Source: Cyclina sinensis (Eukaryota; Mollusca; Bivalvia; Venerida; Veneridae). From it: a stretch of 64,000 bases of DNA. The stretch is from contig JAAONU010000010.1 in NCBI GenBank assembly GCA_012932295.1, positions 22,814,977 to 22,878,976 of the forward strand. Reading direction: 5' to 3'. The translations under genes and the position numbers were made by a program. The notes below the pieces were generated by a model that saw only the letters and a list, made by a program, of their open reading frames with translations, was not told the origin of the DNA and made no database searches. Within the stretch, counting starts at the first letter, position 1, and the number at the start of each line of letters is the position of its first letter. This document shows positions 22,105 to 34,680 of the stretch, in pieces.

Positions 22105-25100
22105 TGTAAATAAACAAATTTGTTGACGGTATTTTTCTTTCCAAATTAAACATTCAAAAAAATGTGATTGAACAAACAGGACACTAGAATATTTTAATAG
22201 CTCACTGGTGGACTTTTTCTACTCTACTGACAAAACGGAGGTATGAAAACTAGGGTATCATATTTGAGTTCTGGACTTCAATCGATTCCTCTAGAAACAA
22301 GACATTTTTTTTAAAAAAACACCTTCCTCAATATGAACACGTTTAAGACGTTTTAATTTATGGCACGAACATATTCCTCGTGTACAATAAGCAAAAATTG
22401 CTTCTAGTTGTGATTAACATATCAAGCCATCTAAACGGCGACTTCATCATATATCTTCTACATATAACTTTTTGTTCCAAAAAGATAACTTTTGAAAAAA
22501 TATTTAGATAACGGAAATAAAAAAAACTAAAATACCATGCTTGGTATGGCATGTGAAAAGTTGCAATATTCAAGGTTTACATTTGCATCCTATATTGTTT
22601 CATTTATATTGTAAAAGTAGTATTTTATTGCATATTTTATTAGTGTTAATTCATGTCGTTATTTGTATTCAACCAAGCTATTTGTATTTGATGATTATGA
22701 TGATGATGATGACGATGATGATGATCAAGGTATTAAGAAAAGGATCAGTTAAATAAGTAAGATTTTGTGTTGCTACAGTTCCTTTATTTAACATAATTTG
22801 CTGCTGAAAATTATTCTTGTCGCTGGTTGTTTCTGCATGGTTACTATTCATTTCGAATATGTGTATAGTGTACATGCGTACACTCTCCGATTGTGAACAC
22901 GGGCATTTACATTCAGGTATAACTTTGAATCGGTATTATAACTTTACCTATTTGATAGAATAATGACTATTTGAGACATTATTTTGTACTCGTCCAAGAC
23001 TTGTCCAATTAGCGACAAGGAACTTTTCTTTGGGCTATTTAATATTCATAAAATATAAATTTCATCTTCGTAGAGCGTACAGATATCACTGGCCATGCTC
23101 AGAGACCGCCTACCAGTCATTATGAATATATATTATGAGAATCTTGAATAAACACTCCAAATATGGAAAAAAGATGGCATGACGTCATGTGTTATCTGCC
23201 AGCATTGATAAAGTTAGGTCATGTGAGGTAAAATTGACGGAGCACTTACACTGTTATACATATACATTATTGGAATTCTTATTTAGCGCAGTGCAATTCT
23301 AGAATAGATTAGAGTGTAACTGATGGCTTTTTTTGTTTGTTTAATATGTTGTGGTTTATATATATTCTACAAGTTAACTGTACTGATACCTAGAAGTACC
23401 CGCTGTCTTGAAAAGGAAGAAACTAAAAATAGTTTTGCAAACTTCTCAAGGTCTACTTTGATGTCTTTTCGTGGTCAAAATGCATCTTAAACATAATTTT
23501 AATTAGTAAACAAATAAGTATTTATACATTTAGATATGTATGTTTACTGGCGTTGCTTATGCATATATCAGCAAATAAAGCATATTGTGCTGCATTGGAT
23601 TTCTACCCTGATAGTAAGAATGTCTGCTGAACATTGTTCATTCCAAGTACTATTTTTTATATTTTCGTTTGGTTTGGCTATTTGCTAACCAGTTTCATTT
23701 AGCTTAGATCTTCAGGGCAGAATTAAATGTGCAATAATCTCCTTTCATGTTTTTGTCATCACTACTTACTTGGGGTTTGCTCTATAACTATATTAATCTT
23801 TTTTTATAAGAACCAGTTTTGAAATAAACATACACTTGGCAATCATTTTTTTAAATGTAGGGACGGACGGTGTATGAAGAAGGAAGGTAATTTTAAAGTA
23901 AAATTATGTAAGTGTTGTCTGCACATGGTCAGGTTAGCGGCTGGAGACATCAGAGAGTTTATGATAGCAAAAGTAAAAACTGACCTCAGCTTGAAAATTT
24001 TATTTCAAAAATGGTTATTTCAAAAGTGGTTTGACATTACAACCATTGAAGTATTTATTTCAACAATGGCTTTTATTTCAACAATGGTTGTAACTGCTTT
24101 ATCTGTAATTGTCATAGTAATCTGCTCGTAACAGCTAGAGCGTCACATTTGTTTTCTTACAATAAAAATTCAAGAAAGAAAACTGACACGAATCTTTTTT
24201 AATAAATAAAATTCTCTCAAAAAGCCTCCAAGTTTAATTGCAGCAAGTTATAATTCGCCGAACGAACATTCTGTTTTAGTAATGTTGTTGTTGCTAAAGA
24301 AGATCTGAATGTTTGATTTTTATTGTTTTTAAACGGCTTTTAGTTGCTTATAACACCAAAGTAAAAACCTTCATTGGTGATTCCAAATTATATAAATAAC
24401 AAAATTACATATTTCTTTCAACAGTGGAATACGATCACTTATCATTACTTTGATTTGTTAATATCTATTTGTCATACAGACTTTAAAATAATTCGAATAA
24501 ATGGAAGAAAAAAAAAAGAAACTTAATATTTATTAATATTGTATCTCAAAAATTAGGATTACAGATAAACCTAAAATTGTAACTACAGTGTTCTCTATAT
24601 GGTGCTTGATAAAAAGACACAAAGTTTTGTGAATAAGTAGCATTGGTATTTATCATATCCGGAATTTTAAATATTAGGCTCCATTTTTGTCAAATGGTGT
24701 CTACTGTGTACATATATTCCATGTTCTTAGGCTGCAATACTGTTTCAGTGATAAAAGACAACATCACCAACATATTGTTGAATTGACAGTCTGGGTAGAA
24801 GAGGTCGCCTATCTGATTTGGTCAGAATTACTGAGCAGTCTTCTTCATCATTCCTTTTGGTATTTGTTAAAAAAAGTTAAGGTATTAGAATACTAATAAA
24901 CATTTTGTCAGCCCTTTTTAAATTGAGCTTTTTAAAAGAAATTCACTATCCTATGACAAGAAAAAGACCATGTAAGACACTTATACCATGGAAATTTCAA
25001 GAAATGATAAATATTCACTTCAAACTTTTTTCAACTTAATGGGTTTTATACAGTGTATAGAAATACAATGTTTTTTTTATTCTTAAAATTACCATTAAAA

Positions 25101-25690
25101 CAAGTTTGACTTATTATGTAATGATTCAAATTACGAAGACTTACTAATTGCGGACAAAAAGCAAACAAAATGAAAAGCCGAAACTGAGACGAAACGAAAT
25201 ATGATTATAACTATGGCACGAATTTACCCCACCCACTTCATTATGAGGGGATGCTATCAACGTAAACTTCTACAAAAATCTTCGGGGATTTATATTAGCT
25301 ACAACTATTTTTATTAATGTCCTATGCTGAACGCATAGGAAAATATCAAATATTTTGAGCGTCTAGTTTTGGACAAAAATAATAACTAAAATCACAGATA
25401 CCCAATATTCATTAATTTACCATGTTATAAAGCTTGGTTACAATTGAAATATATTCAAAACGAAAGAAAATGAATTTAAATTCTATAAAAGTTAACGTTA
25501 CAGAAACCAAAACAATGTAACACGGCCAAACACTAGAGAAATCAGTTTGGCTTGAGTGGAGTTTGAACTCATGTCCTTCACAGAAAATGTCTCAATTCTA
25601 CTCAAATGAATGGAAATGAATACTTTTCAGAGTGGAAGTACGGTATTAGCAATGTAATACCTTAATACTAAGTGAAAAAAGATAAACTCG
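22105..25690. other. intergenic, no supported gene
   Basis: AT-rich. It holds a short (GAT)n tract at 22690-22726. The frame at 24687-24896 is preceded by a possible acceptor (CATGTTCTTAG) and ends near a weak donor-like site, but has no recognisable domain. The frame at 23874-24131 ends in a hydrophobic stretch, probably by chance. Confidence 0.4.
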
Positions 25691-25693
25691 ACA

Positions 25694-25987
25694 GTGCAAT
25701 CTATCCCCGTTTCTGGTCATATTACATATACTTCTGAGGTTAAAAGACAATCAACGTTTTTTGCCTATCATCTAAAACTTCATTTGCAACACATTTATTC
25801 AAGAAATTCAATACAATTGGACAAGGAAGTTAAACAAATGTATGTCCACGTTTTAGAAGAGTTGAGAGTTTATTCGCACGAAGTAAATATGCGCAACTTT
25901 AATCTTCAAATCATAGGTCATTTATTCAGGGAGTTTATCGAATTTGTCAGAAATTGTTATTCAATCATTTACAACACGATGCATTAA
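25694..25987 (+). CDS. unrecognised 97-codon helical exon or ORF
   Basis: An open frame with balanced composition rather than repeat-like sequence. From residue 20 on it is predicted helical and amphipathic (LKLHLQHIYSR, LDKEVKQMYVHVLEELRVY, HLFREFIEFVRNCYSII), ending in TAA. There may be an acceptor at CTCGACAG just before it. No family recognised. It could be a terminal exon of an unidentified gene or chance. Confidence 0.3.
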   Translation: MQSIPVSGHITYTSEVKRQSTFFAYHLKLHLQHIYSRNSIQLDKEVKQMYVHVLEELRVYSHEVNMRNFNLQIIGHLFREFIEFVRNCYSIIYNTMH

Positions 25988-26008
25988 AGCAGGAATTCAA
26001 TCTTATAG

Positions 26009-26286
26009 ATTATGCTGATACCCACAATTCAATGTTCTTTATTTTTAGATTATGCTGATATCCACAATTAAATGTTCTTTTTTTTAGATTATGCTGATAC
26101 CCACAATCCAATGTTCTTTATTTTTAGATTACGCTGATGCCCACAATTCAATGTTCTTTATTTTTAGATTATGCTGATATCCACAATTCAATGTTCTTTA
26201 TTTTAGATTATGCTGATACCCACAATTCAATGTTCTTTATTTTTAGATTATGCTGATACCCACAATTCAATGTTCTTTTTTTCTAG
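26009..26286 (+). repeat. 40-bp minisatellite, about 7 copies, each ending in an acceptor-like site
   Basis: The unit is ATTATGCTGATACCCACAAT followed by TCAATGTTCTTTATTTTTAG, 40 bp, nearly identical between copies. Each unit ends in a pyrimidine-rich TTCTTTATTTTTAG resembling a 3' splice site. The array stops directly at the candidate exon 26287-26444. Confidence 0.92.
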
Positions 26287-26444
26287 AAAGTGAAAACAAT
26301 AAAAAAGTAATCGATAATTTAATTAATAATTATTCTTTACCGAAATTTACCAAATATTTGAACAATTGGACACATGTTTTCTACATTCATGACATTGCAT
26401 ACGACGTTTGCACACCATGTTATGGTTATTCTCTATTGTTTTAA
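26287..26444 (+). CDS. candidate terminal exon, unrecognised
   Basis: After the acceptor-like TTTTTTTCTAG, an open frame of about 51 codons runs to TAA. It begins ESENNKKVIDNLINN and includes TKYLNNWTHVF and YDVCTPCYGY. No domain recognised. It may belong with the frame at 25694-25987, but the phase and donor are not shown. Confidence 0.22.
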
Positions 26445-27139
26445 CACATTTTTACTGTCTGTTAGTGAATAACCACGACATTTAACGAACATGGAACTTC
26501 ATATCACGAAAAAAAAACAACAACAATATTTTGGATGAAATATTGAATATACCTCAATGGCGTTTTTAAAGTTATATGAACGTATAAATGATATTAAAAG
26601 AACCAACAGTCTGTAAATAAATCTTAGTTGTAAACTAAGTTTTTTAGTGGTTAGCGACTTATTACAAATCAACTATAACTAAGTATTAATATGCTTAACG
26701 GGAAATATACAAACATAATCATGCTTTGTTTTACATTATTAGATACTCATGCTTTGAAGCAAAAGCCACTAAAATACATAATTATGCAATATAACATCTG
26801 TTCAATTTAGGATATGCCGCTTAAAAGGTTTCACCTTTTTTTCTAATTTCAGAGTTAAACAGAATTTCAAACATTTTGAAATATAATAGTGTTTTTAACA
26901 TGTTTCAAAACTCCGGGATTGTTTTGCACATGTCTCTCACATGAATGTGAATCTCTCACACATCGTATCTTCGCACCAGTTCTATCATGTCTATATAGTC
27001 TAAATGTAAAACGACAACTTTCGGGAGAGTTGAAAACGACTGTTTTAGTTCGTAATACAACAGGCTATAACGAGAGTTTCACATTCAATAATGTATTGCT
27101 TTTATATTATTTTTGTTAGGTTTAACATTACATCTGACT

Positions 27140-29750
27140 TCTTATGCATTAATTTGCTAAAATAATTAAAGCTTTTTTTCTATTACATGAGCTTGCATTA
27201 TTCATGAGGTCGTTACTCCTACTTACGACCTTTACTATTTATAGATATGTTAAATGGTCATCTATCTTCTCATGAATATATATATAATCTTTGAAACATA
27301 AGTCTCCTTAGCACTTCGCGATGTCGGAATAAGACCTTTCGGAATACCAAACAACCACACAAGGAATATTGAAGGAAGACATACATTGTAGAATAATATC
27401 AAACCATGTATAAATAAGAAACAACTAACACCATATGTGACAAAAAAATGAAAAGGTCCCCTTGTTTTCAGTATATTTCTTTGTAAACTGTAATCAATGC
27501 AAACCGTCTCTCCTAAAATACACTTATGACATATTTTCACTAAACTAGCTGTGCGGACAATAAAAAAACAACAAACACTGTCCAAAAAGTCTTCAGACTT
27601 TTCATAAAGGAGGTAATTAGCGCATGACCCCAACTGATTTTGAAACCATCAATAATTATAAAATGGCTGTGCATGAATATTTGTTGACCTCGCTTATTTT
27701 GGAGTCAATGGATAAAACGTCAAGCTCACTAAGGTTTTCGATCAATGATTCAAGAACCACTGCAACTAGACACTTATAGTTTATATGGCGGTTGAGCATA
27801 AAGTAAATGAGCAATTTTATATTATTTTGGTCAAAGGTCAAGCGCATAGGGACCTGCACTTTGAAAACTCTTTCCAATCAATGTTCTATGCAAACAACTC
27901 AAACTTAAAAGGATGGTCAGGCAATATAACTATGTATTAAGTAAGGGTGATAAATCATGTTTTTTTTTGTTTGTTTTGTTTTTGTTTTTTTGTTTTTTTA
28001 AATTAAGTTTTCTCTTCCAATCTCCATTTCTTCATTATCTTTAGAGACATGCCAATAATATGAGCTTTCATATTTAAAAACCATATATGGTTAACAATTA
28101 TTAAGTAAGAACTTTTCAGTTGTATTGAAACAAATGCTATCCTCTCAGATCCTCGTGAAATGAAATATATTTACAACCGATTTTATTTAACAATTTAGGG
28201 TTGAACATAAGAAATAACTCTAAATTAAATTTCTACTTACTTTGTGTTACTGAGAATTGATAAAGGTGTCCTACGCCAAGGACTGCGTCGTTGTCATATT
28301 ATTTTCACTACACTTTATCACAAGTTTTTGTAAATAAATTCATCGACTATTATTTTTTTGTTGATAGATAAGACTCGGTAATATGGATGGGCGCATAGAC
28401 TTGTTTCATGGAAACTGATAACAAGTGACCTCGTACTAAGTACCCTCGTCAAATGAGTACACTTTTGATAAAGCTTATTTATAATAAATAATAAATAACA
28501 ACCCTTATCGTTATAAGAATGTCAAGCAGACACATGCTTTGAAGAATTTATAACGAAAAACAAAAAAATCAAGAAAGCGGAAAAGGTGCTTTTTAATTAG
28601 ACAGTATAAATGATAAACAAAAGTTATAGTCAACAATGGAAACCGATAACGCGGACATTAAAGGAACATAGAAAACATATTAAATGAGCAATGCTTCTTT
28701 TATTAAACGTTATTTTCTTCAGAAGGTATTAACACGGAAGAAGCAAACAAACTTAAGTCTAACTTTTACGTAACAGAGTTTGTGAAAAAAATTAAGAGAA
28801 AACAATGATTTTAAAGAAATAGAAACATGTCTATCAGAGTCGGTAAATTTCCAGGAAGGCTATAATGAGTTTCCAGCGGAATAGTGTTCTATATTACATT
28901 TTTTATATTTAAATAAGTTTGATTTTCATGAAGTTGTGAATGCAATTTTGGAAAAAATGATTTGCTAAAGCGAATATCAATATAATGGTGTACTTACTAC
29001 CCTTCATAAAACTGAAAAAGAGGAATGCTTAATAAAATGGCGACCTATTACTTTTCCCCGATTGATAACAAAATAATCACTAACTGAAACCCTGAGTGTT
29101 CCGTTTATAATTCATTCTGATAAAAAAAGTTATATAGAAGACAAGCTTTCAGAGAAAACAAAAAAAAAATACTTTATCAGTTGCACATAACAAGCGGTTA
29201 GAGGTTTTATCATAGTGAAACGTATGTGATATCTCGTTAAAACATGTCCTGAAACATACAGTTTGAGTTCAGTTTGATCGAGAAGGCACTCGATAAATAA
29301 AGAAATGAGTAGGGTAATTTATTTAAAAGTAGTCTGATATAGCCTTGACACGCTATATTTCATCCTGTGATAAGATTACATGCAGGAAGATATTGCATGC
29401 CGAACTTTGTAACTCTAAATCCTGAACATTTATTCAGGGAGCTTTTCAAACGAATATATAGTAAATAAATTAACAGATATTTGAATACAGAAGTTTTATA
29501 AATGTCTTTTTTCGTGCGGACATTCAACATATTTGCATGCAAAACGAATGAGTACGTTCATTTTCAAGGTTTACTTGTTATTTATTCAGTTATCTTTATT
29601 TGTTTTGAAAGGACCCCCTCGAGTTTTGAAATACCGAACTACGTTTGTTACACTGAAAAAAGCACTTAAAGTACAAATAAAGTATATAAAATTTGTTTTT
29701 ACAATGTAGAAAATGTTAAATCTTTAAACCAAAATCAATAATGCAATAAC
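27140..29750. other. gene-poor stretch with a dispersed-repeat fragment
   Basis: About 27650-27930 contains a bivalve-type repeat (GGTCAAAGGTCAAGCGCATAGG / GACCTGCACTTTGAAAACTC, then AAGGATGGTCAGGCA), partly repeated at 35340-35650. The minus-strand frames at 27262-27877 are not supported as genes. The remainder is AT-rich and featureless. Confidence 0.45.
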
Positions 29751-29861
<111 letters not shown>

Positions 29862-30307
29862 ACCCTGCCTATTCAAGATTCGTTTGTCTGCAGTTTTTGC
29901 ATTTTTGTATAAGTTTGTATTTGCAAATAAACTGCAGACAACCGTTACAAACTGCACAATCTGAATCGTTGCTATAATTAATTTCTCTTGCAAAGTTATT
30001 CTAGTACCTGCTTCGAAACATGTATATAATTTAACCCTTACGACTTTTCTTTAAACGTTATATCCTTAACGATTAAGATGCAGAAACAAGAAAGTTTTCC
30101 ACATATATTGTTATGCTTCATTTTTATATTGAAATGTATACACGAGTTTCTGCAGCGAAGTCATGTTATATTGTGCGTATTTACCATCTCTTACAGTTTG
30201 CAAATACATGAGTTGAACTTAGCAGACATGTTGCAGTTGAACACTTACATCCCGGTTAATTGCAAAACTTATGGGGTTATTGTGATGGCCTAATGGTATA
30301 AGGTGTT

Positions 30308-31096
30308 AGTAGTATAGAAACACGGGTAATTTTTCGAAGGTTCTGGAGGTTCTATAGAGGTCCCGAGAGAGGTGCCAAGGAGGTTCTATGGAGGTCCGAG
30401 GGAGAAGCTTAGAGAAATTTGCGTGTTTCCGAGAGCGACTATGTAGGAGTTGCCAAAAGGTTTTCAAACAAAAAGAAAGATGGGCGTACGACGAAAAAGA
30501 ACCTTTGTTTAATAAACGAATCAATTTACCGCGTTTCATGTTTTTGTAGTAATACTTCATTAGAATATAAGCTTTGATCATCTTCGTGTGTAATCGACAA
30601 TATATTAAAAACGGGTAACGCGGGATTGATGAAGTTTACAAAAAATGATACAATTCATACAGCAAACAAAACGAGTTTAAACGAGCTTTATGAAGTCGGC
30701 TTAGCCTAAAATGATAATCAGTAGTTACAATATCAGTTTTTCCTGTTAAGTCGCATCAAAGCAACGTAAGCCGAAAGCTTAAACGATACTTAGTAAACAT
30801 AATTTATAACTGGTCGGTGTATTAAGAATTGCAAACTAGAAGCAAAATAATTACAATGCTACAGTAACCGAATTTTGAAGTGCTTGACAGGAAAGAAATC
30901 TTTAACATAGTAATCGTATTTGCAAAAACAAGCTTTTCCCATGTATTTTGCAAAAAATGTCAAGTCGCTCTCAGAAACACGCGAATCTCTCTCAGCACCT
31001 CCATCGGAACCTCCATGGAACCTCCTTGGCATCTCCCTCGGGACCTCCATAGAACCTCCAGAACCCCCGAAAAATTATTCGTGTTTCTATACTACT
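30308..31096. mobile_element. non-autonomous TIR DNA transposon, 789 bp
   Basis: The arms 30308-30441 and 30963-31096 are inverted copies at roughly 85 percent identity. The ends are AGTAGTATAGAAACACG and CGTGTTTCTATACTACT. The flanks carry the direct repeat GGTGTT (30302-30307 and 31097-31102), a 6-bp target duplication. Excising the element leaves a continuous tRNA-like sequence that aligns with the neighbouring copy at 31171-31260. There is no transposase between the arms. Confidence 0.82.
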
Positions 31097-31170
31097 GGTG
31101 TTCTTGCTTTGCATTGATAGGCGGTTGGTGCTACTTATATCCTGGTTATTTGCCCAACCTTTTTGTTGAG

Positions 31171-31260
31171 GATGTTGCAATAGCCGAGTGGTCTAAAGTA
31201 TTCTTACTTTGCATTGCAAGCGGTTGCAAGTTCGTTGCGGGGTTCAAATCCCACTGAGAA
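31171..31260 (+). repeat. tRNA-Leu-like relic (SINE head)
   Basis: Box A TAGCCGAGTGG (31181-31191) and box B GGTTCAAATCC (31241-31251) are intact, with a class II-like long variable region. The acceptor stem does not pair, so this is not a functional tRNA. A second diverged copy lies just upstream, split by the TIR transposon (about 30280-30307 plus 31103-31140). Confidence 0.65.
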
Positions 31261-31570
31261 GTTGATTCTACCTTATTTTTATATCGTTCCCACAAGATAC
31301 CTGCTCAAGGGAACGAACTTGGTATGTCGTGGTAACGAGTTGCTAAGTCCGGCAATGATGTATTAAAAGGGAAAAACAATTTGAAAAATGGGCAATAAAA
31401 AAGAGTAGTGTTAAAACAAAAGAATATATAGTTCAATAAAATGCATTTCCGGAACGAGATATCAAGAGATGTACTTCAAACTATTTTGTTCAAAGCAGTA
31501 CAAATTGTAAACTGCACTTTTTTGTTTTTCAAGTCGTTCCAGCGATACACTATTTTGAGGGAAAATCTTA

Positions 31571-32048
31571 GTATGTCATGGTAACGAGTTACTAAGTCGT
31601 AGTAATACGTCATGGTAACGAGTTACTAAGTCGTAGTAGTAATACGTCATGGTAACGAGTTACTAAGTCGTAGTAGTATGTCATGGTAACGAGTTACTAA
31701 GTCGTAGTAGTATGTCATGGTAACGAGTTACTAAGTCGTAGTAGTATGTCATGGTAACGAGTTACTAAGGCGAAGTAGTATGTCATGGTAACGAGTTACT
31801 AAGTCGTAGTAGTACGTCATGGTAACGAGTTACTAAGTCGTAGTAGTATGTCATGGTAACGAGTTACTAAGTCGTAGTAGTATGTCATGGTAACGAGTTA
31901 CTAAGTCGTAGTAGTATGTCATGGTAACGAGTTACTAAGGCGAAGTAGTATGTCATTGTAACGAGTTACTAAGGCGAAGTAGTATGTCATGGTAACGAGT
32001 TACTAAGGCGAAGTTGTATGTCATGGTAACGAGTTACTATGTCGTAGT
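31571..32048 (+). repeat. 34-bp tandem repeat, about 14 copies
   Basis: The unit is TATGTCATGGTAACGAGTTA followed by CTAAGTCGTAGTAG. Variants alternate between AAGTCGTAG and AAGGCGAAG. Each unit contains the short inverted pair GTAAC-GA-GTTAC. An isolated diverged unit lies at about 31321-31353. Confidence 0.95.
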
Positions 32049-32632
32049 TATCTCCTATGCGAACACGTCGTTTTAGTGTCATCTTGAATACATAATACTT
32101 ATGCATGTTTACATACACAGATCAGTAAATATATTACACAAATGTATTTCAGGGTAACTTACATTTAAACATTTATTTTACTACATTTCCTCTCTTCAGG
32201 TTTACTTGCCTTGTGATTGAAATTTATTTCACGGGTATGTCAATATTATATGTTACCTTCATTTACAGATTGTTAGGAAGTATTCTCTATATTGCCAGCT
32301 TTTCATGAAATGGATGATATTTTTTTTATTTATTTATTTATTTTTTGGCAAATTTTAACTCAATTTTCCCCAAAGCCTCTTCAATATATAACCAGCGTTT
32401 TTGTTGGCGACGTGCATTCTGCATGCACTTATTATCAAGTTTTTTTAAAATAGGTATTTGTATTGATGGCAAAGGGAAGGAGATCACCCCGAAATCATAT
32501 GAGCAGAAGTATGTTTATGTTTACAGTAGAAAACGAATCCTTTTATTAGTGTACGTCTCCTTGAATATTTTCTTTCTTTCAGTAGAAATCTATCACAGTA
32601 CATGATTTTTGCACAGTCAAAAGGAAGGTTAA

Positions 32633-34676
32633 AGGTCATGTGACACGACTATAGCAACTTTGTCTATTTAAAATAATCATAATGTACTGATTAAAATGGT
32701 TTAACTGCGAAAATATGAAAATATTGCTTTTGATAAGAAAAAACGTGTTTTTGATGATCGGCTGTTTCCGTTTCGACATCGGTAGTTTCCGCCGCATTTT
32801 TTGGCTGTGACGTAGATTTAAAATATTGCTTTTGATAAGAAAAAACGTGTTTTTGATGATCGGCTGTTTCCGTTTCGACATCGGTAGTTTCCGCCGCATT
32901 TTTTGGCTGTGACGTAGACTTTACCAGGCAGTAATGCAGAATTACACTGCTCATAATACATCCGTTTTTAAATGAAAAAATAACACTAAACCACAAGACC
33001 AAGAAACACGATAAAGGCACACTTATAAAAATAACATGCTATAAATTGTAAATTATATAAAATAATGTGATTACTTCTCGATTTTTATAAGTAAAATCCA
33101 ACTTTGTGCCGGGAGAACGGGTTGTGATTTTACCTTAATAAATATTAATAAATATTCCAATTTCTTCCATGTTGTGGTTCTATATAAAACCATCTCCTCC
33201 GCGTTTTTACATGATGGTAACACATCCTCGATTGATGTTTACGTCATAAACAAATGCTTTTTCATTTAAGTGTAGTAAAATTGAAGTGAATTTAGGTGAT
33301 CTATTGTGTTAACATTAAATTTTGTTTCACTGGAATGGAAATTCACACTACAATGTTTTTTCACGTTGGGATATAGTTTGAAAAATAATAATATGGCATG
33401 TCTATCAAGTAGAAATTTGTGTCTGCTTATAAATTAATATCCAATGAAATGTCAAAGGTCCATAAATCACGCCTTATACTGTGGGATTTATGCAAATTAA
33501 CCTGCCCAAAGTGGACCCTTGTATATTCTGCATAGCTGTCAAACAAAGCAATTAACATTTTTATGACCCAATCAATGATAAAGTTGAGACAAATAGCAAA
33601 AATTTATGGCAAGTGATCTAACAAATTGATTCTATTACTTTTGATCAGTCACACTTGTGAAAACATTATGTAATAGCTTGTTCCAATTAACATGTCTGAA
33701 TGATTTTTAGTTGAGAAGCTTCCATGTAGATACATATTTTAATTAGATAATTAAATGTAATGAATCTATTTATGATGAAAATTAAAAAAAGTCATTCGAC
33801 TTCTTAATGTGGACAAATTATTGAAAAAAACAAAAACAAAAAACAATGTGTGTGTGTTATTATTTTGACGTAGTTTTTAGGACTTCTTCATATTATTTGT
33901 TCTTTGATCATTATTGTTTTGTTTTCCAATAATATGTAGAATGAATAAGCAACAAAAAAAGATATGCATTTATAATGTAAAAAATCATAGATGTAGGCAA
34001 AGACGTAAATCTACGTCTCTGATCTAGGCAAAGATTACTTACACGCACCTCAGGCAAAATATACCACAGACAAATAAGCAACACATCACTGTAAGGAGAA
34101 TGTTTTTTATGGAAAAAATCTCTCGATTGGAGTTAGTTAATAAAGTCTTCCAACAAACTGCATCAGATAAAAGTAAGCATGTTCAAAATCTTTTTGGATC
34201 AGTAATTTGAAAAATATCTCTTCGTCTAGATATTTTCACTGATGTATCTTTTAATTCTATAACCCTGATTAAACTAGCCTCTATATAATATTGCTCATTG
34301 GCTTCGTAATTCCATCAAAATTTCAAATTACTTATTTAAAAAATCTTCAATGTATATTCATAATGTTAGCTTAACTTGTTCAATTTTGTTTGTTTTACTA
34401 TATTCAGTCTACATTTTCACTTTCCATCATAATTTTAAAGTTTTTGTTAACAATCCAGGCAGCTGTGTAAAGTGGCAAGGGATAAATGTGCGTCACTTCC
34501 GGTTTCGCTCGTGACAGGTGCGCGTGACCAAGTGCGTAAAATATGGATTTTAATTTGCTATAAAAACATCTATAAGATGAAAATTACCTGCGTTTTTTTG
34601 TTAAACAGTCATATTTAGATATATATTTTTCGCTCATATGAAAATTTCGAGGTCAAAAATTCGTGTCACATGACCT
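32633..34676. mobile_element. TTAA-flanked DNA transposon, 2.04 kb, non-autonomous
   Basis: A perfect 16-bp terminal inverted repeat, AGGTCATGTGACACGA (32633-32648) and its complement (34661-34676), sits directly between TTAA duplications (32629-32632 and 34677-34680). TTAA targets are used by piggyBac and Kolobok. The joined TTAAAGG start resembles the T2/Kolobok type better than piggyBac, but this is inference. No transposase was found inside. The interior holds a 102-bp tandem duplication. Confidence 0.8.
32719..32922 (+). repeat. 102-bp tandem duplication inside the TTAA element
   Basis: 32719-32820 is repeated at 32821-32922 with differences only in the last few bases, so the duplication looks recent. 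The unit contains GACATCGGTAGTTTCCGCCG and GCTGTGACGTAGA. Confidence 0.95.
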
Positions 34677-34680
34677 TTAA

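Noticed and set aside
27262..27877. Minus-strand genes of 123 and 73 codons
   Set aside because: Part of the region is a dispersed repeat and no splice sites or domains support coding.
31171..31260. A functional tRNA-Leu gene
   Set aside because: Acceptor stem halves are not complementary and a diverged copy lies next to it; a tRNA-derived relic is more likely.
31571..32048. CRISPR array
   Set aside because: The units are continuous without unique spacers, and the window is clearly eukaryotic; it is a tandem satellite.
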